Below are positions 35,384-42,845 of a DNA stretch of 64,000 bases, piece by piece. Numbering within the stretch: the stretch's first letter is position 1; each line of letters starts with the position of its first letter. The DNA is from Rhodothermales bacterium (GTDB lineage: Bacteria > Bacteroidota > Rhodothermia > Rhodothermales > UBA10348): contig JAEPNP010000005.1 of assembly GCA_017643395.1 (NCBI GenBank), forward strand, positions 310,001 to 374,000, written 5' to 3'. A program made the position numbers and the translations under genes. The notes beneath the pieces were generated by a model, which was not told where the DNA came from, did no database searches, and saw only the letters and a list, made by a program, of their open reading frames with translations.

Positions 35384-35413
35384 CCGGCCGGACTCACCGC
35401 ACACACCGGCCGG
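35384..35413. repeat. Paired CCGGCCGG palindromes
   Basis: CCGGCCGG occurs at 35384-35391 and 35406-35413, centres 22 bp apart (about two helical turns), between a lipoprotein gene's stop and the ABC operon. It could be a dimer-of-dimers site or, as RNA, an 8-bp stem with a 14-base loop. There is no T-run. Confidence 0.3.
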
Positions 35414-35432
35414 CACCTCACGTTCCGACTCA

Positions 35433-36080
35433 TCAGTACACGTGCCCAAACACCCACGTGCCCTCCCACGGCCCTTGATCGTGGTTGAGGGAAGCGAGGT
35501 GCATGGCTGACCCCGAAAGCATGGTGTGCAGAGAAAGAATCGAGTGCGTCGTTTTCGTCCTCGCCACCCGGAGGGTATCGCCGGCAAACAGGACGTAGTT
35601 CACGTCGCTATGGACCTCGCCCGGCCACGGATTCTGGAATTTTGGCTCCCCGTTGACTTCGACCACCACGTCTCCCTCTCCAGCGCTGGTGATGTGTCCG
35701 TCCAACGGATAGACGCGGAGACCAGCGAACGTGCCGTGATACATGCGTCCATCGCTGGTCGGCGCGAAAACCGTCTGCTGCAGGACCTCGCTCCCCCTCA
35801 AGATTTCCAGGGTAACCGAGTCGGCCGCCGAAGCCGTGGCAAACTGGACTGCCTTCAGCCCATCAAAATCAGGGACCCTGGCTTCCCAAGGCGAAGTGGC
35901 CTGCACATTCGCCACGGAAGGCTCATTCAGCCCGACCGTATACCCGACAACCATCTCGAATGGCGTGGGTGACGTGATTCGGTAGGTGACCTCTTCCGAA
36001 GGCGTGTCGGGATTCTCGCCGAGCGTCCCGGTGGAATCGCACGCAGCGACGAGCACAAACAACAGGAAGAAATAGCGCAC
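35433..36080 (-). CDS. Lipoprotein of unknown function
   Basis: 215 residues if translation starts at GTG 36080, which begins a proper lipoprotein signal (MRYFFLLFVLVAAC, lipobox VAAC). The frame is open to 36161, but that extension hides the signal. The mature protein is beta-rich. It contains a stretch (LRVYPLDGHITSAGEGDVVVEVNG) that could be a small sandwich domain, and ends in WEGTWVFGHVY. No family was recognised. Confidence 0.7.
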   Translation of the reverse strand: MRYFFLLFVLVAACDSTGTLGENPDTPSEEVTYRITSPTPFEMVVGYTVGLNEPSVANVQATSPWEARVPDFDGLKAVQFATASAADSVTLEILRGSEVLQQTVFAPTSDGRMYHGTFAGLRVYPLDGHITSAGEGDVVVEVNGEPKFQNPWPGEVHSDVNYVLFAGDTLRVARTKTTHSILSLHTMLSGSAMHLASLNHDQGPWEGTWVFGHVY

Positions 36081-36198
36081 GGGATTGGGGGCAGCACTGA
36101 AGGAGACTCCGGTTGCAGTCGGTATCGGCCTGCCTACGCCGAAGCTCAATGGCCCGCCCACAATGTTGGAAGTGCCACTGCTCCGCCCCCTTGCCCGA

Positions 36199-37497
36199 CT
36201 ACTCCGGCGCCTTGTACACCATCCCGTCCTTCATCACGAAGTCCACGGACTTCAGCACCGTGATGTCCGCCGTCGGGTCGCCGGCCACGGCCACGATGTC
36301 CGCAATCTTGCCGGCCTGAATGGTACCGAGGTCGTGCGTGCGATCAAGCAGCCGGGCCGTCATCACGGTCGCGGATCGGATGGCGGCGATGGGCTCCATG
36401 CCGTACTCCACCATCAGCTCGAACTCCCGCGCATTCTTGCCGTGGGGACACACGCCGCAGTCGGTGCCGAACGCAATGTTGACTCCGCCCGCCAGCGACC
36501 GCTGAAAGGAAGCCTTCACGTTCGGAATCACCTCATTGATCTTGGCCAGGATGGGCGGTGGGATGTTGTCATTCACCTCCATCTCCTCCAGCAGGTGCAC
36601 CCCGGCATAGAGCGTCGGCACCAGATACGCACCGGTCTCCTGGAACAGCTGCACAGACTCGTCATCGGCGTACGAGCCATGCTCAATGGACGCCACGCCC
36701 GCCCTTAGCGCCGCGTTGATTCCTTCAGCCTGGTGCGCATGCGCTGCGACCTTGCGCCCCATGGACGCCGCCGCCTCGACAATGGCGACGAGCTCATCGT
36801 CCATCAATTGCTGGCCGAGGCCGGCAGCGGTGTTGGAAAGCACGCCTCCAGTGGCCGTGATCTTGATCCAGTCTGCCCCGCGCTTGATCAAGGCACGCGC
36901 AGCCCGGCGGCAATCGTCGGCACCGTCGCAGACGCCTACGCTGTTGTTCACGGCATGGAGGATATCCTCGCGGTAGCCATGCAGCTCGCCGTGCCCGCCT
37001 GTCGGCGTGATGCCTCCGGCAGCAGCCACGATGCGCGGACCGACAATGTGGCCGGCCTCGACGCCACGCTTGAGCGGCAGGATGATCTCATGGTTGGCGC
37101 CGGTGTTGCGCACCGTAGTGAACCCGGCCATGAGCGTGCGCTCCAGATACGGCAGGGACTCAAGGAGCACGTCGCCGTCCATCTTGGTGGTCCATGCGTG
37201 CGGATTGCGCTCCGGATCGCGCTCACCCGTCAGGTGGGTGTGCATATCCATGAAGCCGGGCATCACCGTGTGCTCCCGGAGATTGACCACCTTCGCGTCT
37301 GGCAGACCGGCGTCAGAGGCAGAGACGAATCCATCCATCACGGACGTGATTCGGCCGTTCTGCACGACCACCGTCTGGTTCGTGGCGTCGGTCTCCCCGG
37401 GGATGGCGAGCAGGCGACCGGCATGCAGGACAAGGTCCTGGGCCTGCAGAGGCACGGCGATCAGGAGAACAAGGAGCAGGACAACCAGGCGAGACAT
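36199..37497 (-). CDS. Exported amidohydrolase (Xaa-Pro dipeptidase/imidazolonepropionase-like)
   Basis: 432 residues with a signal peptide (MSRLVVLLLVLLIAVPLQAQ). Metal-site motifs of the amidohydrolase superfamily are in place: HxH in GFMDMHTHLTGE, the lysine candidate in ADWIKITATGG, histidines in VAAHAHQAEG and ASIEHGSY, and the aspartate in AFGTDCGVCPHGKNA. The group includes binuclear prolidases that hydrolyse Xaa-Pro dipeptides or related amides. With the M24 and S9 enzymes it supports proline-rich peptide use, an inference. A TAGCTTG box lies 29 bases before the start. Confidence 0.9.
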   Translation of the reverse strand: MSRLVVLLLVLLIAVPLQAQDLVLHAGRLLAIPGETDATNQTVVVQNGRITSVMDGFVSASDAGLPDAKVVNLREHTVMPGFMDMHTHLTGERDPERNPHAWTTKMDGDVLLESLPYLERTLMAGFTTVRNTGANHEIILPLKRGVEAGHIVGPRIVAAAGGITPTGGHGELHGYREDILHAVNNSVGVCDGADDCRRAARALIKRGADWIKITATGGVLSNTAAGLGQQLMDDELVAIVEAAASMGRKVAAHAHQAEGINAALRAGVASIEHGSYADDESVQLFQETGAYLVPTLYAGVHLLEEMEVNDNIPPPILAKINEVIPNVKASFQRSLAGGVNIAFGTDCGVCPHGKNAREFELMVEYGMEPIAAIRSATVMTARLLDRTHDLGTIQAGKIADIVAVAGDPTADITVLKSVDFVMKDGMVYKAPE

Positions 37498-37526
37498 GGC
37501 GTTCGGGGGGCTGAGAGGGAAGCCGC

Positions 37527-37533
37527 CAAGCTA
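37527..37533 (-). promoter_or_regulatory. TAnnTTG promoter-like box (amidohydrolase 37497)
   Basis: TAGCTTG on the minus strand, 29 bases before the ATG. Confidence 0.35.
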
Positions 37534-37576
37534 GCCGCCCGATGGCGATGCAGCAAAGCGCGCCCGCGCCGCCCCC

Positions 37577-39961
37577 CTATTCCGTGCGCAACATCTCCGC
37601 TGCGTTGCTTCGCGCTACCCGAACACTCTGCCAGGCCACACTCGCCAGGCCCAGTACCAGCACGGCAACCGCCGCCAGCGCGAAGACACCGACACCAAGA
37701 GGGGCGCGATAGGCAAAGCCCTCCAGCCAGTCGGAGGCGAAGTACCAGGCAACCGGCAGTCCGATTCCGAGACTGATCGCGATGAGCGCCAGGAAGTCGC
37801 GCGACAGCAGCGCTACGATACCCAGGGCGCTCGCCCCAAGCACCTTGCGCACGCTCATCTCTTTGTTTCTGCGCGCGGCCGCAAATGACGCCAGCCCGAC
37901 GAGACCCAAACACGCGATCACCAGCGCAAGCAGGGTGAAGACAGCGAAGAGATCACCCAGGCGCCGCTCCGACTGGTACATGGCGTCATACGCGTCGTCC
38001 AGGAACCGGTAGGTGAATGGGTACTCCGGCGCAGAAGCGGAGACGACCTCGCCGATGTGCGCCAGCGCCTCCTCGGTCTGCTGGCCCTGAATACGGATGA
38101 GGAACTGACTGACCCAGCGCGTGCTCTGGTACACGGCGAGGGGAGCAAGCTGCTGGCGATAGGGAAGGAAGTTGAAGTCCTCCATGACCCCGGCAACCGT
38201 CAGCTCCATGCCCTGAAACTCAAAATTCCGTCCGACGGCCACGTCCCAACCGAGCTGCCGCTTCATCTCCTCATTGATGAGCATGCCCGCTCGTGGCACG
38301 CCGGGCGCATTCAATGCCTGCCCCTCGACAACCCGAATACCCAGTACCTCGGTGAAATTGGGGGCCACCGGCGAGTTGTAGACCTCGATGCGCTGCCCCT
38401 CCTCTGCACCCTCCCAGCCGGTTGCCCCGGATTGTGAGATGATATTCGTGGGATTGCTGCGACTGGCTGTCACGTCCACGATGGCCGGGCTGCGCATCAG
38501 CTCCTCCCGGACCGTTTCATATCGCTCCCGGATGTCGTCGTTGCGCATGGGCACCACGACAAGATGCTCGCGGTCTACACCCAGGGCAGCGTTCTGGATA
38601 AAGCCCAACTGACGCTCCACCACCAGCGCGCCCGCAATCAGGCCGACTGCCACAGCGAACTGGGCCACTACAAGCGCATTGCGCAAGCGGGATCGGGCGC
38701 CCGTGGTTCCCGAGCCGACCATCATGCGCTTCGGATCGGCAGAGGCCAGCACCAGGGCGGGATACCCCCCGGCCGCTACGCCTACAGCCAGACCCAGGCC
38801 CAGCAAGACCAGGACCGAAGCAGGGCCGGCCTGCCCCCAGCCCAGAGCCCGGCCTGAAACTTCCCCAAACCAGGGCAGCGCCATCTCGACGGCCACCGCG
38901 GCCAGAACCAGCGCTGCCATCGAGAGCACGACGGATTCGGCCAGAAACTGCCGTACCAGCTGCCCCCGGGATGCTCCCAGGGCCTTGCGAACGCCCGCCT
39001 CTCGGATCCGGGTCAGTGCCTTGGCCGTGGCCAGATTGATGTAGTTGAACGCCGCCAGCAGCAGAATCAAGAGGCCGATGGTTCCGAAAAGCATCACGAC
39101 CGATGCGTTGCCATTGCGACCCAACTCGAAGTTCAGCCTGGAGTGCAGGTGGATGCGCGTCAGCGGCTGGGCGAAGTAGCTGGAAATGCGGTCTGGATTC
39201 TCCTGGTAGTAGGAGAGTCCGGCCAGCTTCTCCCTGGCCAGTCCGCCGAGCTGCCGCTCAAACTCCGGCACCGAGGCACCGGCATGCAGCCTGACGTAGG
39301 TCACGTAATTGCTGCTGTCCCACTCGCCGCGCTCCAGGTTCCGGGTGTGCCATCGGTCGGACGACATGGAAACCACGAAGTCGAACTTCAGATGGCTGGT
39401 CGCGGGCACGTCCTCCATGACGCCCACAACCGTGAGGTCAGCCTCTCCAGCCGCGCTCAGGACCTTGCCAACTGCCGGTTCTGCGCCGAACAGCTTTTCG
39501 GCCAACGAGCGCGTCAACACCACATTGCCGGGTGCCGACAGCGGCTCTGAAGCCTCCGTCTCCTCCAGCTCAAAACTGAACACCTCAAAGAAGCCCGGTG
39601 TCGCGGCCAGTCCGGACTCATCCGAGCGCACCGAACCGGAAGACATGGCGGACGTCCACCGCTGAACTTGCGTGGCCGCTTCCACACCCGGGAACTGCGC
39701 CTCCAACTCTGGCTCGAGCGGTGCCGGTGTAACCGCAAAGCCGTTGTTGCCCAGATAGCTGGACACGGGTTCAAACTTGGCTACCCGGTAGATCCGGTCG
39801 GCAGCCTCATGAAAGCGGTCGTACGACAGTTCGTGGCGCACGTACATCCCGATAAGGAGTACGCTTGCAAGGCCAAGGCCCAAGCCCAGCAGATTCAGTC
39901 CGGTGTAGTAAGCGTGTTTCCGAAGATGGCGGAGCGCCATCCGAAAGTGGGTCAGGAACAT
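37577..39961 (-). CDS. MacB-like ABC permease with two FtsX domains
   Basis: 794 residues in the double-FtsX layout usual in Bacteroidota. There is a membrane segment near 20-45 (GLNLLGLGLGLASVLLIGMYV) and a MacB-like periplasmic domain. Three membrane segments lie near 285-390 with the ALTRIREAGVRKALGASR core. A second periplasmic domain follows, then three C-terminal segments with FAAARRNKEMSVRKVLGAS. No ATP-binding protein is adjacent, which is common: these orphan permeases pair with ATPases encoded elsewhere. The role is efflux or envelope mechanotransmission and the substrate is unknown. Confidence 0.92.
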   Translation of the reverse strand: MFLTHFRMALRHLRKHAYYTGLNLLGLGLGLASVLLIGMYVRHELSYDRFHEAADRIYRVAKFEPVSSYLGNNGFAVTPAPLEPELEAQFPGVEAATQVQRWTSAMSSGSVRSDESGLAATPGFFEVFSFELEETEASEPLSAPGNVVLTRSLAEKLFGAEPAVGKVLSAAGEADLTVVGVMEDVPATSHLKFDFVVSMSSDRWHTRNLERGEWDSSNYVTYVRLHAGASVPEFERQLGGLAREKLAGLSYYQENPDRISSYFAQPLTRIHLHSRLNFELGRNGNASVVMLFGTIGLLILLLAAFNYINLATAKALTRIREAGVRKALGASRGQLVRQFLAESVVLSMAALVLAAVAVEMALPWFGEVSGRALGWGQAGPASVLVLLGLGLAVGVAAGGYPALVLASADPKRMMVGSGTTGARSRLRNALVVAQFAVAVGLIAGALVVERQLGFIQNAALGVDREHLVVVPMRNDDIRERYETVREELMRSPAIVDVTASRSNPTNIISQSGATGWEGAEEGQRIEVYNSPVAPNFTEVLGIRVVEGQALNAPGVPRAGMLINEEMKRQLGWDVAVGRNFEFQGMELTVAGVMEDFNFLPYRQQLAPLAVYQSTRWVSQFLIRIQGQQTEEALAHIGEVVSASAPEYPFTYRFLDDAYDAMYQSERRLGDLFAVFTLLALVIACLGLVGLASFAAARRNKEMSVRKVLGASALGIVALLSRDFLALIAISLGIGLPVAWYFASDWLEGFAYRAPLGVGVFALAAVAVLVLGLASVAWQSVRVARSNAAEMLRTE

Positions 39962-40019
39962 GAAGTCGTGGATGCGTGGGTTCCGTAGCGGCTCGTTCCG
40001 GGCTTTGCGAACGCTGTGC

Positions 40020-40026
40020 CAACCTA
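40020..40026 (-). promoter_or_regulatory. TAnnTTG box (MacB-like permease)
   Basis: TAGGTTG on the minus strand, 58 bases before the ATG at 39961. It is the weakest of the series because of the distance. The 39962-40128 gap shows nothing else. Confidence 0.2.
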
Positions 40027-40128
40027 CGCTATCGCCTCAGAAGGGCCTGAGGCGTCCGTCGCGTCTGGAATGATGTCCACGGCCGCACGAGCGGTGGTCG
40101 ATTCCGAACAGGAGGCGTGGCCCGCCCG

Positions 40129-41850
40129 CTACGAAAGGCGGCCGATCTCACGGGGCCGATAGAGCCCACGTACGGAATTGCCTATCAGCGTGCGGCTCGC
40201 CGTGAGTTCGTCCGGACGCAGGCTGCGCTCAACTGCTCGACCCTGCCGGATGAGCTGCGCCCGAAGCGTGCCAGGCAGCAGCCCCGCCGAGGCCGGCGGG
40301 GTGAGCAGCACCCCGTCGCGATCCAGAAACAGATTCCCGAAGCAGGTCTCGGTGACCTCCCCATGCTCATTCAGCAGAATCACGTCATCCGCATCGGGGT
40401 GGGCCGCGAGCATGTCTGCATAAATCTGACGATGGGTGGTCTTGTGTCGAAGAAACACATCCGCTGATGAAACGCGCGGGCCACCGACCACCAATCGCGG
40501 ATTGCTGGACCACGCGGTCTCCCGCAATGGCCATACGTTCAGCGTGAGGATGCCAGACCGATCGCTCAACAGGCGCATCCGCCACCCTCCCTCTGCGGGA
40601 GCCGCGGCCTCAACCCGGGCTCTGGCTGCGTGCCCATCGAACACGAATCCGAAGAAGCTCGCGCCGGCGTGCATGCGCTCCAGGTGCTCCTTCAGCAGTA
40701 CCACTTCGCCGTCCCGGCACAGCATGGTCTCCAACAGGCTGAATTCCGGCGGGGTGTAGGAAAGCACGGCGGCCTTGGTGCGCGTCTCTTCAAACTCCGC
40801 CTGGGGGCTTGAGTCCCAGACGATGCCGCCACCGACGCCGAATCGCGCGCGCCCGCCATCGGGGTCTACCACCGCAGTCCTGATGGCCACATTGAACTGC
40901 GCCCGGCCGTCCGGCGAGGCAAATCCTATGGTGCCTGTATATACGCCCCGAGGACCCGACTCGAGGTTCCGAATGATGCGCGTGGCGGTCGACTTGGGTG
41001 CCCCGGTGATGGACGCGGCGGGAAACAGCGCACGCATGACGCGGGACAACGGCTCGCGCGTCTCTCCGACCACCGTGGAGGTCAACTGCCAGACAGTCGG
41101 ATAGGCCTCCGGCGTGAACAGATCCGGTACATCCACCGATCCCGGCCGACACACCCGGGACAGATCGTTGCGCACCATGTCGACAATCATAAGGTTCTCT
41201 GCGCGCTCCTTGTCGGACCCGAGCAACTCCGCAACTGGAGCCGACCGTGGTCGCGTGCCCTTCATGGGCCGGGAGATGATGCGTCCCGCGTCCACGGAGA
41301 AGAACAGCTCGGGCGAAGCGGAGCTGACGACCACATCGCCCAGATCCAGGAGCGCGCCATAAGTGGCGTTCTGCGCGTGCACCAGTTGGGCAAACAGGGC
41401 CTGCGGACTCGCCCGCCAGGGCACCTCGATGGGGTAGGTCAGATTGGTCTGGTAGACATCTCCCCGGGCGATGGACTCCCGAATAGCCTGGACCCCCTCT
41501 CGGAAGGCCAACTCGGGAGGCGGATTTCCGCGCGCCGTAATCCAGTGCCGGGGAAACGGGGGCTCCTCGACAACCTCGGGTTCGTCGAATTCGGCAAAGA
41601 CCGCAAGCGGCTCTCCGGACGATGGATGGGCCGAAAGCGCATCGTCCATGGCCGGCCCCGCCTCGTAGCCGAGGTAGCCGCACACCCATCGCCCGGCCTC
41701 CAGAGCGGTGTCGAGGGCTTCCAGCACCGGTACGACCTCGGGAAGCGTTCGGGCCACGTGCATACGCAGCGGCCGATGGAATCGCAGCCACTGCCCGCGG
41801 GCGGCATCCCGAATCCAGGCGCTTTGAAGGTGAAGTTCCGTCACCGCCAC
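40129..41850 (-). CDS. pabB-pabC: Fused aminodeoxychorismate synthase component I / aminodeoxychorismate lyase
   Basis: 573 residues with two enzymes of folate biosynthesis in one chain. Residues about 1-365 are PabB-like, with PMKGTRPRS, IVDMVRNDLSRVCRPGSV, SITGAPKSTATRIIR, GVYTGTIGF and FGVGGGIVWDS. They make 4-amino-4-deoxychorismate from chorismate and ammonia, with a PabA glutaminase encoded elsewhere. Residues about 370-573 are a class IV PLP lyase (PabC) with HKTTHRQIYADML, VTETCFGNLFLD and GLLPGTLRAQLI, releasing pyruvate to give 4-aminobenzoate. The start is GTG 41850. Fusions of this order are known in several phyla. The short PabB N-terminus is usual for the fused form. Confidence 0.93.
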   Translation of the reverse strand: MAVTELHLQSAWIRDAARGQWLRFHRPLRMHVARTLPEVVPVLEALDTALEAGRWVCGYLGYEAGPAMDDALSAHPSSGEPLAVFAEFDEPEVVEEPPFPRHWITARGNPPPELAFREGVQAIRESIARGDVYQTNLTYPIEVPWRASPQALFAQLVHAQNATYGALLDLGDVVVSSASPELFFSVDAGRIISRPMKGTRPRSAPVAELLGSDKERAENLMIVDMVRNDLSRVCRPGSVDVPDLFTPEAYPTVWQLTSTVVGETREPLSRVMRALFPAASITGAPKSTATRIIRNLESGPRGVYTGTIGFASPDGRAQFNVAIRTAVVDPDGGRARFGVGGGIVWDSSPQAEFEETRTKAAVLSYTPPEFSLLETMLCRDGEVVLLKEHLERMHAGASFFGFVFDGHAARARVEAAAPAEGGWRMRLLSDRSGILTLNVWPLRETAWSSNPRLVVGGPRVSSADVFLRHKTTHRQIYADMLAAHPDADDVILLNEHGEVTETCFGNLFLDRDGVLLTPPASAGLLPGTLRAQLIRQGRAVERSLRPDELTASRTLIGNSVRGLYRPREIGRLS

Positions 41851-41951
41851 GGCACGCCCAGCCGGCCCGCCTGTTCGCGCTTCCCGAAAAACAAAATGAG
41901 TGGCGCGAAATGGCCTGCTTCAGGTCGGGCCGCGTGCCTATTCTCGCCCCC

Positions 41952-42842
41952 ATGCGCATCCTGCTCCTGGTATTCTTCAGCTGCTTGGCCTGGACTGCGG
42001 GCGCCCATCCCTGGGGAGGCCTGGTGGTGGACGCAGCGGGCTCCATCTATTTCACGTTCGTCTGCCCCGTCGTTTCTGACGGCCACACGGCCTGCGTGTG
42101 GCGCCTTGCGCCCGGCGCTGCAGAGCCCGAGCCGGTGCTGGTGGCCTCTTCCGATCCCAGCGATCTGGTCCTGACGCGGGACCGCAGCCGACAGATCTAC
42201 GCGGCCGAGCGCGTCGGCTCCCATCCGTTCCGCACGCGCCTCTGGCGGTTTGCTGCAGACGGCACGGCAGAGCTGATTCTTCCGTTCCTGGGGCCCGACC
42301 AGTTCAACGCAGATCCCTACTCGGTCGACGAATCCGGCGTGATCCGCTTTCAGCACGACGGAGCGCTCTGGCAGCGCACGCCTGACGGGCCTCCACAGCG
42401 GGAAGCAGACGCCCCCGACCGGTTCTCCAACCTGCTGGTACAGGAGGGCCTGCGCATTCACGTCACCCGCAGCACACTGGTGCGGGACGGTCGAGTTGTC
42501 TCCCAAGCTCTACGGCTCGAAGACCCACCTGAAGTGCCGTTTGCAGGCGCCAACATCCTCTTCGACGTCGCGGCGGATGATTCCTACACGTATCTGGCGT
42601 ACTACGGCAACCGGGAGGTATTGCGGGTTTCGGAAGAGGGCATACGCGAGGTGATCCTGGAAGCCGACAGCCCCTGGTCCCCTAGTGGCGTGGACGTGTT
42701 CGAAGGCACGGTCTACGTATTGGAGTCCGTCACCCCGGCTCCGGCCTGGAAATTCTGGCAAGACTCGACCCTGCGGCCGCGGATTCGCAGGGTGAACCCT
42801 GACGGCGAGGTGCGTACCCTCTGGGAGTACGAACTCGACTGA
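41952..42842 (+). CDS. Exported beta-propeller (NHL/SMP-30-like) protein
   Basis: 296 residues from ATG 41952, which begins a signal peptide (MRILLLVFFSCLAWTAGA); the frame extends 110 codons upstream, but that part lies antisense to pabB-pabC and is unlikely to be coding. The mature protein has repeated blades with the pattern VDAAGSIYFTFV, RDRSRQIYAAER, VDESGVIRFQHDG and SGVDVFEGTVYVLES, typical of NHL/SMP-30 propellers that bind ligands. It stops 3 bases before the GTG start of an SLC12-type transporter, so the two are almost certainly co-translated. Confidence 0.8.
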   Translation: MRILLLVFFSCLAWTAGAHPWGGLVVDAAGSIYFTFVCPVVSDGHTACVWRLAPGAAEPEPVLVASSDPSDLVLTRDRSRQIYAAERVGSHPFRTRLWRFAADGTAELILPFLGPDQFNADPYSVDESGVIRFQHDGALWQRTPDGPPQREADAPDRFSNLLVQEGLRIHVTRSTLVRDGRVVSQALRLEDPPEVPFAGANILFDVAADDSYTYLAYYGNREVLRVSEEGIREVILEADSPWSPSGVDVFEGTVYVLESVTPAPAWKFWQDSTLRPRIRRVNPDGEVRTLWEYELD

Positions 42843-42845
42843 ACC

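Noticed and set aside
40071-40165. Short plus-strand frame of about 30 codons near the pabB-pabC 3' end
   Set aside because: Very short, no ribosome site, partly antisense to a certain gene.
41622-41951. 110-codon upstream extension of the secreted propeller gene
   Set aside because: It lies antisense to pabB-pabC, and the signal peptide starts at 41952.
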